From Polyangiaceae bacterium (GTDB lineage: Bacteria; Myxococcota_A; Polyangia; Polyangiales; Polyangiaceae): 64,000 nt of DNA. Under the pieces are notes generated by a model, which was given only the letters and a program-made list of their open reading frames with translations, was not told the DNA's origin and did no database searches. The translations under genes were made by a program, and so were the position numbers. Location: NCBI GenBank assembly GCA_023150915.1, contig JAKLKA010000012.1, positions 28,149 through 92,148 on the forward strand. The letters are read 5' to 3'. Every line of letters begins with the position of its first letter. Positions within the stretch are counted from its first letter, which is position 1. Positions 20,901 through 28,053 of this stretch are shown here, one piece after another.

Positions 20901-22210
20901 ACGCGAGCGCGCGGGTTCCCGGCGAGGTGGTGCAGGCCGCGCTTGGCGCCGGCGGGGTCGCGAGCCACCCCACGGTGTCGACCCGGGGGGGCGCTGGCTC
21001 GCGCCTGACCGCCGTGGGCCCCGAGACCGCGCGCGGCGGGCGTGCGCTGCTCTTGCTCGAGCACCGCTTCGTGCCCAACGCGTTCGAGTCGCTCGATCGC
21101 CAGCTGGTCGAGCGCTGGGCCGTCTGCGCCACGCTGGCGCTGGCGCTGGGCGGCGAGCACGAAGCGGTCGTCGTGCACTCCGCGGCGCCCCCGCCCGAGC
21201 TGGCGGCGCTGTCGATGCACGAGCCGAGCACCGTGCTGCCCTCGCGCCGCGGTCGACGCGCTTTCCCTGGCATCGTGGGCGAGAGCCCCGCCTTGAGCCG
21301 CGCCCTCCGCCGGCTCGACACCGCGGTGGACAGCGAGCTGCCGGTGCTGATCACGGGCGAGACGGGCGTGGGCAAAGAGCTGTTTGCGCGGGCGTTGCAC
21401 GACAGCGGTCCGCGCGCGCGGGCGCCGTTCGTGGCCATCAACTGCGGAGCCGTGCCCGATTCGCTCTTCGAGGCCGAGCTGTTCGGTCACGCTCGCGGCA
21501 GCTTCACCGGCGCCGATCGTGCGCGCGCCGGCCTGATCGCGCGCGCCGAGGGCGGCACCTTGTTCCTGGACGAGATCGGCGAGCTGCCGTTGATGCGTCA
21601 GGCAACCCTGCTGCGGGTGCTGGCCGAGCGCCGCTATCGGCCGGTGGGCAGCGACGAAGAGAAGCCGTTCGACGTCCGCGTGATAGCGGCCACCAATCGC
21701 GACCTCGAGCGCGAGGTCGAAGCAGGGACCTTCCGGCGGGATCTGCTGTATCGCCTCAACGTGCTCGAGGTTCGCGTGCCGCCCCTGCGCGAGCGCCCGG
21801 AAGACATCTTGGTCATCGCCGAGCACGTGCTCTTGGGCACGGGTACCAGCGCCGTGCTGTCACAGCGCGCGGCGCGTGCACTGATGTCACACCGCTGGCC
21901 CGGAAACGTCCGCGAGCTCGAGCACCAGATCCAGCGCGTGGCGGCGCTGGGTGTGGCACGCATCGAGCTCGAGCACCTGTCACGAGAAGTGCGCGCTGCG
22001 TTCAAAGGCGACCCAACACCCAAGCTGACCTTGCCGCCCAGCAAGAAGCCCAGCGGCCCGGATGCCGAGCGGGAAGAGGTGCGTGCGGCGCTGGAGCGCG
22101 AGGGCGGAAACATCACGCGGGCCGCCGAGCGCTTGCGCCTGACCCGCCATGGCCTCAAGAAGAAGATGGTTCGCTTGGGGCTCCGCGAGCCGAAGGCCTC
22201 GGGAGGGTGA
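17915..22210 (+). CDS. Ser/Thr kinase-AAA-TPR-GAF-sigma-54 activator, five-module regulator
   Basis: 1431 residues. Residues 1-250 are a protein kinase: AKL lysine (39), HGDLKPAH catalytic loop (131-138, His replacing the metal-binding Asn), DLG in place of DFG (151-153) and APE (174-176). An STAND-like ATPase follows with Walker A GAAGMGKS (292-299). TPR-like helices fill about 560-900, a GAF-like domain 935-1082, then a sigma-54 AAA+ domain with GETGVGKE (about 1148) and GSFTGA (about 1194), and a Fis helix-turn-helix at 1385-1425. One protein thus joins phosphorylation, ligand sensing and promoter activation. It is divergent from the sulfatase-fold gene and one base precedes the next start region, so the lipoprotein at 22212 is co-transcribed. 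Confidence 0.9.
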   Translation: MSLFAHPRYQPGPVLGRGGQAVVLRVTDREAPARALVAKLWQPGAFDEALLRGEFALLSRLHVPGLVRAHDLGRDERTGAPFLVEDFIDGPDARAWLAKAASDRARSERLARVLGEVTATLAVLHDSGFLHGDLKPAHVRVPDDGRATLLDLGAAVARARADLGPHAVTPGYTAPELQAGARPSPRTDLFALGALALCAATGKSPETTQPVRELAPWLPPSLGDLIDRLRAGHPEDRPAGAREVLALLGQRVASGAPRPVRSLRSGSAERSVREAQLAELDLLAPGVTYLTGAAGMGKSHLLSEWVTRALLAGKAARWLRFPQVDAGALSQLIAWLRGSEHARPFAPGPLSLALDDVHSAPSEVRVALEAFRCRRRDPDDVTLIAALRSAPGDAPSVALGPLDLLGVRGLCAELGVETQRAEELFKASEGSPGFVAALAGKAPLTGAAVLARAKQLSADAAKALGALAAVGGSASDSLLGALFGEQRSPRACAELAAAGLVERRSGSVWALAHAEIRDDLAGALATFDLVEAVAGVALGSRAPLGPAQLLSLARSPAPPSTRAELLTLAAERARATGLRSIETEALLDLAADPATRTPEVLTALDRSTRGGGSAGLHPELIEWLETCPPLGVLAQRRRAEQTARSGDHARAAELAERALALAESPSDQVLALSTLASTALYRADWTSAEAALSRATAALGTAAIDDTEELARLDHNRGVVALYRGRLDEARDAFERSLRAKRAMGDRGGTWACLLNLALAQGQLGQFAPAEEALVEAVATCRALGQLSGAGWCLAALADVALRRGDPVAAERWVAEAEHLGDVVPKPVHADLALLRSELALTAGDGQRALGALAAVDPDLLAQDPLLDARALTLRARAHLCTLPADRKLAARTAVRAARRARRAGLPEPERRALGVFSAARRRFTSAPPTSYARAPVAGDEQLWAFLATASTAESREAAVLSLCRWVVEASGAERAFVFSGGQGFGVDVDGVPIPDASARVPGEVVQAALGAGGVASHPTVSTRGGAGSRLTAVGPETARGGRALLLLEHRFVPNAFESLDRQLVERWAVCATLALALGGEHEAVVVHSAAPPPELAALSMHEPSTVLPSRRGRRAFPGIVGESPALSRALRRLDTAVDSELPVLITGETGVGKELFARALHDSGPRARAPFVAINCGAVPDSLFEAELFGHARGSFTGADRARAGLIARAEGGTLFLDEIGELPLMRQATLLRVLAERRYRPVGSDEEKPFDVRVIAATNRDLEREVEAGTFRRDLLYRLNVLEVRVPPLRERPEDILVIAEHVLLGTGTSAVLSQRAARALMSHRWPGNVRELEHQIQRVAALGVARIELEHLSREVRAAFKGDPTPKLTLPPSKKPSGPDAEREEVRAALEREGGNITRAAERLRLTRHGLKKKMVRLGLREPKASGG

Positions 22211-22211
22211 G

Positions 22212-23381
22212 ATGCGTCGCTGGTTGATTTCGCTCTGTGCGGTGTGCGCGCTGTCGTGCGGGTCGGAAGACTCGGGGCAGGCCGCGGCCAGTGGGGGCGC
22301 GGCGGGCGCGGGCGGCAGCGCCACCGGGGGCACTGGCGGCAGCGCCACCGGCGGCACTGGCGGCAGCGCCACCGGTGGCAGCGGCGGCAGCGCCACCGGC
22401 GGCAGCGGTGGCACGGTCGATTGCCTTTCACAGGTGGCGGGCGTCGAGGTGGCGGACGTCGATCTCGACGGCTTCCCTTCCTACAGCGTCGATGGCTGTC
22501 AGCTGGCGTACGTGTCGGCCAAGACGGGGGAGCTGCGGCTGCGGGATCTGACCACCGGCAAAGAGAGCGTGATCGACGACGGCGCCGAAGGCCCGCGGCG
22601 CCCCAGCCTGGCGGGCGACGTCTTGGCGTGGGAGTCGGCCAAGCACCTGGTGCGCGTGCGGCACGGTGGCACGATCACGATCGTGAGCGGCAGCTTCAAC
22701 CTGGCAGGCGAGCCCCGCGCCACCAGCGACGCGGTGGTGTTCACCGGCTGGCTCGGCGCAGACACCGGCTCGGACTCCGACGTCTTCCTGTATCAGGTGA
22801 GCAAGGGCACCAGCACGGCCGTGGCCGCCGGCCCTGGCCAGCAACGCTTCGCCGACGTCTCGGCCACGCACGTGGCCGTCAGCGACTTCTCGGAAGATCC
22901 GGGCGGGGTGTACACGGGTGACGGCGCCTCGCAGGCCGACATCATCGTGTTCGATCGGGCAACGCTCACCCCGACCGTCCGCAGTGCGCCCGGCAAGCAG
23001 GCGTTCCCCATGCTGGGCTCGAGCGGCACCCTGAGCTACCTCGAGTGGGTCGTGGTCCACCCCATCCCCAAGCTGCAGGAATACACCCTGCGCGCCGTGC
23101 CGCTGGCGACGCCCGCGGCCAGCGGCGTCAAGATCGCCGATGTGCAGTCGGACCAGGCGGTGCGCCCCACGGCCCGCGCCGGCGTGGCCGAGTGGGTGGT
23201 GCGCTGGCAAGGGGTGAGCTCACTCTACCGCGCGGCGCTCGACGGCTCGACGGCCCCCCAGAAGCAAGATCTGGGCGGCGCGGCGGTGCTGCACGCGCCC
23301 AGCTCGTCCAGCAGCATGACCGTGCTCGCCGTGCGGCAGACCACCGCCAGCACGCCGGCGCTGGTGGCGATCCCGCGCTGA
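22212..23381 (+). CDS. Gly-rich-linker lipoprotein with beta-propeller (TolB/WD40-like) domain
   Basis: 389 residues from ATG 22212, directly after the regulator stop. The lipobox is CALSC with Cys16, followed by a low-complexity linker built from repeats of the type GGSATGGTGGSA. The remaining 300 residues hold repeated strands such as GCQLAYVSAKTGELRLRD, with alternating value-reporting blades like a TolB-type propeller. Probably an outer membrane or periplasmic lipoprotein. It resembles the lipoprotein at 52078-53436 in layout. The ligand and function are unknown; it may be controlled by the regulator just upstream. Confidence 0.75.
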   Translation: MRRWLISLCAVCALSCGSEDSGQAAASGGAAGAGGSATGGTGGSATGGTGGSATGGSGGSATGGSGGTVDCLSQVAGVEVADVDLDGFPSYSVDGCQLAYVSAKTGELRLRDLTTGKESVIDDGAEGPRRPSLAGDVLAWESAKHLVRVRHGGTITIVSGSFNLAGEPRATSDAVVFTGWLGADTGSDSDVFLYQVSKGTSTAVAAGPGQQRFADVSATHVAVSDFSEDPGGVYTGDGASQADIIVFDRATLTPTVRSAPGKQAFPMLGSSGTLSYLEWVVVHPIPKLQEYTLRAVPLATPAASGVKIADVQSDQAVRPTARAGVAEWVVRWQGVSSLYRAALDGSTAPQKQDLGGAAVLHAPSSSSSMTVLAVRQTTASTPALVAIPR

Positions 23382-23384
23382 GGT

Positions 23385-24191
23385 TCAATACGGCTCGTGG
23401 CAGTCGCCCCAGACCTTGGTGGTGGTGAAGCTCCATTTGTTCTCGACCGGACCGGTCTTGAAGGGCAGCGACGCGCCGGCGGGCCAGGCGTTCTTCACGT
23501 CCCACTCGGTCAGACCCGCGCGCGTGTCGACGATCTTGCCGCCGGCGTCGTAGAAGGCGATCACGGCCTCGGGGTTCGAGCAGGGCTTTCCCGCGTTCTT
23601 CACGGTGCCGCTGATCCGCCAGTACTCGGTCTTGCCGATGCTCTCTTTGTCGGTTTTCACGTCGGCTACCGTGGCGTCGAAGCTGCCGTCGGCGGGGAAG
23701 GCCTTGGGCTCGAGCTTGTGCGATGCGTAGGGCCGCGCCAGCTTCTTGATGTCGCGGACGTAGTGGAACGGGCTGACCTCACCCGGCGGCACGTTGTGGC
23801 GCATGCCCAGCGCGCTCTCGCCAAAGCCTTCGGCGGCCGCGATCGAGTCCACACCGATGGGCTTGCCCTGCGCGTCCATCAGCACCACGGCCACCTTCGG
23901 CGACTCGATCCACTTCGACGTGTCGTTGCGGATCTCGCCGATGATGTGCAGGAAGCCGGTGTCCTCCACTCCCGAGCGGCCTTCGATCACGCTCAGCGCC
24001 AGGGTGCCGCCCTTGCTCGACGACGCGGGCACGGCGGCGCTCGCAGCGCGGTCCGCGGATTCGGCTTTGCTCTCGCCGCGGGGCGCTGTGCCCTCGGCGG
24101 CGGGCCCCGAGCCCTCGGCGCGGGAGCCGCCCTTGCAGGCGAGCAGGGCGAGCAGAACGGGTGCAATCATCCAGGTCGAAGAGCGGATCAT
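23385..24191 (-). CDS. FxLYD-domain-like lipoprotein
   Basis: 268 residues from the ATG giving MIRSSTWMIAPVLL; lipobox LLAC with Cys19. After an Ala/Ser/Gly-rich linker there are two similar beta-rich modules, one starting near TGFLHIIGEIRNDTSKW and one near EYWRISGTVKNAGKP, each of the pattern hxGxVxNxT then a D-x-x-G turn, as in FxLYD domains of secreted proteins. The role is unknown; such domains often sit on surface or periplasmic lipoproteins. It converges on the propeller lipoprotein with only a three-base gap and is divergent from the MDR gene. Confidence 0.75.
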   Translation of the reverse strand: MIRSSTWMIAPVLLALLACKGGSRAEGSGPAAEGTAPRGESKAESADRAASAAVPASSSKGGTLALSVIEGRSGVEDTGFLHIIGEIRNDTSKWIESPKVAVVLMDAQGKPIGVDSIAAAEGFGESALGMRHNVPPGEVSPFHYVRDIKKLARPYASHKLEPKAFPADGSFDATVADVKTDKESIGKTEYWRISGTVKNAGKPCSNPEAVIAFYDAGGKIVDTRAGLTEWDVKNAWPAGASLPFKTGPVENKWSFTTTKVWGDCHEPY

Positions 24192-24328
24192 CGAGTCTCC
24201 TTTTCGGGGCCCGGGCGTGGAAGAGCAAGCGCCGGACCAGGCAAAGATCGGCCGCACTTCCCCCATAGGGGCCCGCCGGCATGCAGCTTCGGCGTGCCAT
24301 TCCTGCACGACGCGGCTATGCCCGCCGG

Positions 24329-25357
24329 GTGAAGAAGGTCGTGGTTCACCGCGCTGGCTCGTACGATCGGCTGTGCGTCGAAGCGCACGCCGATCTCGAG
24401 CCGGGTCCGGGCCAGGTGCTGATCGAGGTCGAGGCGATGGGCGTGAACTACGCCGACTGTATCGTACGCATGGGGCTGTACTCGTCGGCGAAGAAGTATG
24501 TCGGCTGGCCCATCACCCCCGGCTTCGAGGTGGCGGGTCGGGTGAAGGCCCTGGGCCCAGGCGCCGCCGCCCCCGCGGTGGGCACCCAGGTGATTGGTCT
24601 GACCCGCTTCGACGGCTACGCCACGCAGGTGGTCGTGCCGCAGAACCAGGTCTTCGAGCGGCCGCCAGAGATGAGCGCGACGGTGGCGGCGGGGTTTCCG
24701 GCGGTGTTCCTCACCGCACACTTCGCGCTGATCGAGCTGTGCAAGCTACGGCCCGGCATGAAGGTGCTGGTGCACTCGGCCGCCGGTGGGGTCGGCGGCG
24801 CGCTCACCCAGATCGCGCGCCTGCACGGCTGCGAGGTGGCCGGTGTGGTGGGCAGCGCCCACAAGGTCGAGGCGGCGCGCGGTCACGGCGCAAGCCTGGT
24901 GATCGACAAGAGCCACGAAGACCTGTGGCGCGCAGCCGAGCGCTTCGCGCCCAAGGGCTTCGACGTGGTGCTCGACGCCAACGGCGTCGAGACCCTGGCC
25001 GACAGCTACGCCCACGTGCGACCCACCGGTCGGCTGGTGATCTACGGCTTTCACACCATGATGCCCAAGAGCGGTGGCAAGCCGCACTATGGCAAGCTGG
25101 CAGTCGACTGGCTGCGCACGCCGCGCTTCAACCCGCTGAAGCTCACCGAAGAGAACCGCAGCGTGATGGGCTTCAACCTGTCGTACCTGTTCGACCGGCC
25201 GGAGCTCTTGGTCGAGGGCATGCGGGACCTCTTGGGGTGGCTGGGCAAGCTCCGCCCCCACGCGGTGCGCGTGTTCCCGCTCTCGCGGGTGGGCGAGGCG
25301 CACGCCGCCATCGAGTCCGGAACGACCACCGGCAAGCTGGTGCTCGTGCCGGACTGA
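24329..25357 (+). CDS. Zinc-independent MDR oxidoreductase (quinone oxidoreductase / VAT-1-like)
   Basis: 342 residues from GTG 24329 (VKKVVVHRAGSYDRL), the start matching the family; an ATG at 24281 would add 16 Arg-rich residues. The GroES-like N-terminal part has GVNYADCIVRMGLY, where zinc enzymes would have ligands, so no catalytic zinc is expected. The Rossmann part contains VLVHSAAGGVGGALTQ for NADPH binding. The segment GFNLSYLF before the last 80 residues is typical of VAT-1/quinone reductase relatives. Likely an NADPH-dependent reductase of quinones or enones in the cytoplasm. The substrate cannot be assigned. Confidence 0.85.
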   Translation: MKKVVVHRAGSYDRLCVEAHADLEPGPGQVLIEVEAMGVNYADCIVRMGLYSSAKKYVGWPITPGFEVAGRVKALGPGAAAPAVGTQVIGLTRFDGYATQVVVPQNQVFERPPEMSATVAAGFPAVFLTAHFALIELCKLRPGMKVLVHSAAGGVGGALTQIARLHGCEVAGVVGSAHKVEAARGHGASLVIDKSHEDLWRAAERFAPKGFDVVLDANGVETLADSYAHVRPTGRLVIYGFHTMMPKSGGKPHYGKLAVDWLRTPRFNPLKLTEENRSVMGFNLSYLFDRPELLVEGMRDLLGWLGKLRPHAVRVFPLSRVGEAHAAIESGTTTGKLVLVPD

Positions 25358-25360
25358 ACG

Positions 25361-26326
25361 TCAGGGCCGACACACGCCGAGCCAGGCGGGGCTCGAGTAG
25401 GCCTTGCAGGACTGGCCCGACGGGCAGCCGCCGTTGCCGGGCGTGCCGCCCACGGCGCCCGCGTCCGGCGCGCCCGCGGTGCTGGCCTTGCAGAGCCAGC
25501 GACACACGCCGCTGCCGCTGGCAAAGTCGCACTGCTGCGAGTCCTGGCAGTCGTTCAAGAACTGGCACGCCATGCCCAGGGTCGAGCCGCCGTCCACGGT
25601 GTAGTTCGGGAAGCTGCACTTGAGCTTGTTGTTCGCGCCCACGTGGCAGTCCGACTCGGGCCCGGCCGGGCAGTCTTTGGCCCAGGGCGTGCACGCGGCA
25701 GAGAAGGTGCAGACCTGCACGAACGAGCTGCCATAGCTGATTTTCATGTCGCACGAGCCCGCACTGCCGCATTGCGCGTCGCTGCAGCATGGGTGCGTGC
25801 ACTTGCCCAGCGCGCAGCTCAGCTTCGGCTCGCACTCTTTGTGAGCCGAGCACGACTCGCCCATCTTCTTCACCCCGGTGCCCAGCACGATGCACGCGGT
25901 GGTGTAGCCGCCGGCGTCCATCTGCTCGACGCGGCAGGTCTGACCTGCGGGGCAGTTCTGCAGCACCAGATCGCAGGCACCGGTCACGTTGGTCGCGGTG
26001 CCGGGCGCGCAGGTGCCGGCGTCGCCTGCCGACCCGCCCGAGCCGCCGCTTCCGCCGCCGCCCGCGTTGCCACTGCCGCCACTGGCGGTGCCGGCGCCAC
26101 CCCCGCTGCCGGCGCTGCCGCCGCCGCCCGAGCCGGCGCTGGCGTCGTCACCCGCGTCGCCGCACTGGCAGGCGCCGAAGCCACTGCCGTCGCTCAGGCA
26201 CTTCTGAACGCCCTTGCCGCTCATGCAAGCGCACTCCACCTGCCGACCCGGCTCGCACGTCTTCGACTCGTCGTCGGAAGAGGAACACCCCAGTGCCAGC
26301 GCCGCGAGCAAGAACGCGAATCGCAT
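25361..26326 (-). CDS. Cys-rich surface lipoprotein with Gly/Ser linker
   Basis: 321 residues from ATG 26326; lipobox ALGC with Cys14. A short Cys motif (CEPGRQVECAC to CQCG) comes first, then a Gly/Ser/Ala linker of about 45 residues, then some 190 residues with about twenty cysteines in regular spacing (CDLVLQNCPAGQTCRV, CCSDAQCGSAGSCD). The pattern fits extracellular disulphide-bonded domains common in myxobacterial lipoproteins. No enzymatic motif is visible. It converges on the MDR gene with a three-base gap. Confidence 0.8.
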   Translation of the reverse strand: MRFAFLLAALALGCSSSDDESKTCEPGRQVECACMSGKGVQKCLSDGSGFGACQCGDAGDDASAGSGGGGSAGSGGGAGTASGGSGNAGGGGSGGSGGSAGDAGTCAPGTATNVTGACDLVLQNCPAGQTCRVEQMDAGGYTTACIVLGTGVKKMGESCSAHKECEPKLSCALGKCTHPCCSDAQCGSAGSCDMKISYGSSFVQVCTFSAACTPWAKDCPAGPESDCHVGANNKLKCSFPNYTVDGGSTLGMACQFLNDCQDSQQCDFASGSGVCRWLCKASTAGAPDAGAVGGTPGNGGCPSGQSCKAYSSPAWLGVCRP

Positions 26327-26630
26327 TGGCGGATGATAGCTACTTCCAGCTCGTGAGGCGAGCCTCGGCAGCCCTGCAAGGCGCAGCCGGTCCTGACGAC
26401 GGCGCCCAGCCGGCGCCGGGACTGGCGGTGAGCCTCTGGCCAAGCCAAGGTCGCTGGGCCATGCGCAAACCCGTCCCCGGCGGGCGCCCCAGCGCGCGTT
26501 CGGCGCTCTCGAGGGCAAGCGGGTCGTCGACGACTCGTCTTTCGATCCCCTCTCCGAAGCCGCGCTCGCGGCGTGGCCATGCCGAGCCGCACCGGGATTC
26601 GGTGTCTCGCAGCGCTGGTGATCACGCGGG
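26327..26630. other. 304-bp gap with a decayed ArsR 3' end
   Basis: There is no convincing gene here. At 26338-26370 (minus strand) a stretch reads AAEARLTSWK then a stop, matching the end of the neighbouring ArsR protein (DAEARIASLK). About 27 of 30 bases match. The rest is GC-rich without protein-like frames, so the gap looks like the remains of a duplicated regulator gene. Confidence 0.4.
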
Positions 26631-26975
26631 CTACTTCAAGCTCGCGATGCGAGCCTCGGCGTCTTTGCGCAGCTTTCCGCAGACCAGATCGCAGAGCTCG
26701 AAGATCATCGGCTCGGTGATCGAATAGCGAACGTTCGAGCCGTCGCGCTCGCGACCGACCAGCCCGGCCTGGCTCAAGATGCCGAGCTGCTTCGAGACGT
26801 TGGCCTGCTTCATCTCCAGGGTCGACACGATCTCCGACACGCTGAGCGGGCCCTCGCCGAGCAGCTGGAGGATCTGCAAGCGGGTCGGCTCGCTGAGCAC
26901 CGAGAACACCCCGGCCACGCTGCTCAGAATCGGCCCTTCCAGCCGGCGAACCCGTGTGCGACGCGACATTGACAT
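26631..26975 (-). CDS. ArsR/SmtB-family repressor
   Basis: 114 residues (ATG 26975, or ATG 26969 two codons later). The winged helix shows FSVLSEPTRLQILQLL, then MKQANVSKQLGILSQAGLV as recognition helix, then a wing GRERDGSNVRYSI. No Cys-based metal site such as ELCVC is present at the usual alpha-3 position; one Cys pair (CDLVC) lies near the C-terminus and could sense redox or metal. The gene is divergent from an RND efflux operon, with a near-perfect 24-base palindrome across the shared promoter, so it very probably represses both. Confidence 0.9.
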   Translation of the reverse strand: MSMSRRTRVRRLEGPILSSVAGVFSVLSEPTRLQILQLLGEGPLSVSEIVSTLEMKQANVSKQLGILSQAGLVGRERDGSNVRYSITEPMIFELCDLVCGKLRKDAEARIASLK

Positions 26976-26996
26976 ATTACTATATAGTGATATGTT
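26969..26996 (+). promoter_or_regulatory. Promoter of the RND efflux operon
   Basis: TTGACA (26969-26974), a 16-base spacer and TATGTT (26991-26996) form a good sigma-70-type promoter reading toward the membrane fusion gene at 27040. The spacer is filled by the ArsR operator, the standard arrangement for repression. Confidence 0.6.
26972..26995. promoter_or_regulatory. ArsR operator palindrome
   Basis: A 24-base AT-rich palindrome with half-sites ACATATTACTAT and ATAGTGATATGT; only one base pair breaks the symmetry. It covers the ArsR start codon region and the RND promoter spacer. ArsR/SmtB proteins bind such ATA-rich 12-2-12-like sites. This is strong evidence for autoregulation plus control of efflux. 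Confidence 0.75.
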
Positions 26997-27039
26997 CCAA
27001 CCATCACAAGGCTAACGCCCCGGAAAGGGCCTCGCAACC

Positions 27040-28053
27040 ATGACCCGTCTCATCGTGCTCTCTGCCCTGCCGCTGGTCGCGGCCTGTCACCGCGAGCCCC
27101 CGACCCCTGCCCAGAGCGTCGTCGAGAAGGCCACCGTGTCCGTCGCGGCGGCGCGGCGCGCCGACAGCAGTGTGGTGCAAGAGGTGGTCGGCACCGTGCG
27201 CCCGAAGCTCAGCGCCAGCATCGCGCCGAGCGTGGCGGGCACGGTGAAGAGGCTCGAGGTGACGCTTGGCAGCCGGGTGCGCGCGGGCGACGTCTTGGTG
27301 CGGCTGCGGGCCGGCGAGCTCGACGCCAAGGCACGCCAGACGTCGGCGGTGCTCGATCAGGCCAAGATCGAGCTCGCCCGCGCCAAGAGCCTGGAGCAGC
27401 GCGGCGTGATATCGAAGTCCGAGCTCGACGCCACCACGTCCCGCTTCCGGGTGGCCGAGGCCTCGCACGGCGAGGCGCGGGTGATGCAAGGGTACACCGC
27501 GATCCGCGCGCCCTTCGCCGGCATCGTGACCGCCAAGCTGACCGAGATCGGTGACCAGGCGCTGCCGGGTCGCCCGCTCTTGGTGCTCGAGGATCCCGCG
27601 GCCCTTCGCCTGGAGGCGTCGGTGCCCGAAGTGATGACGGCCGGGCTGCGCGCCGGGCAGAAGCTCGCCGTTCGCCTGGACGCGGTGCCCGACGAGCTCG
27701 AGGCCAGCGTGGCCGAGATCAGCCCGAGCGCCGAGGCCAGCACCCGCACCGTGCTGGTCAAGCTGGACCTTCCAGAGAAGCCCGGCCTGCGTGCGGGCAT
27801 GTTCGGTCGGGTGAAGCTCACCACCGGTGAACGGCGCGCGCTCGAGGTGCCCGCCGCCGCGCTGGTTTCTCGCGGACAAATCGAGATGGTGTTCGTCGCG
27901 CAGGCCGACAGGGCGGCGCTCCGACTGGTCCGCAGCGGCCGCTCGCGGGCCGGCGCCGTCGAGATCCTGAGCGGCCTGGACGAGGCAGAGCGAGTGGTGG
28001 TCACCCACCCGAGTCAGCTCACCGACGGGCAAGTGATCGAGGTGAGGCAATGA
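27040..28053 (+). CDS. RND efflux periplasmic adaptor (membrane fusion) lipoprotein
   Basis: 337 residues; lipobox LVAAC with Cys16. The order is typical: a lipoyl half ([22 protein letters not shown]), a short helical hairpin ([20 protein letters not shown]), the second lipoyl half ([16 protein letters not shown]), a beta-barrel and a membrane-proximal domain. It links the inner membrane pump to an outer membrane channel, which is not encoded here. It overlaps the pump gene by four bases (ATGA) and lies directly behind the ArsR-controlled promoter. Confidence 0.92.
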   Translation: MTRLIVLSALPLVAACHREPPTPAQSVVEKATVSVAAARRADSSVVQEVVGTVRPKLSASIAPSVAGTVKRLEVTLGSRVRAGDVLVRLRAGELDAKARQTSAVLDQAKIELARAKSLEQRGVISKSELDATTSRFRVAEASHGEARVMQGYTAIRAPFAGIVTAKLTEIGDQALPGRPLLVLEDPAALRLEASVPEVMTAGLRAGQKLAVRLDAVPDELEASVAEISPSAEASTRTVLVKLDLPEKPGLRAGMFGRVKLTTGERRALEVPAAALVSRGQIEMVFVAQADRAALRLVRSGRSRAGAVEILSGLDEAERVVVTHPSQLTDGQVIEVRQ

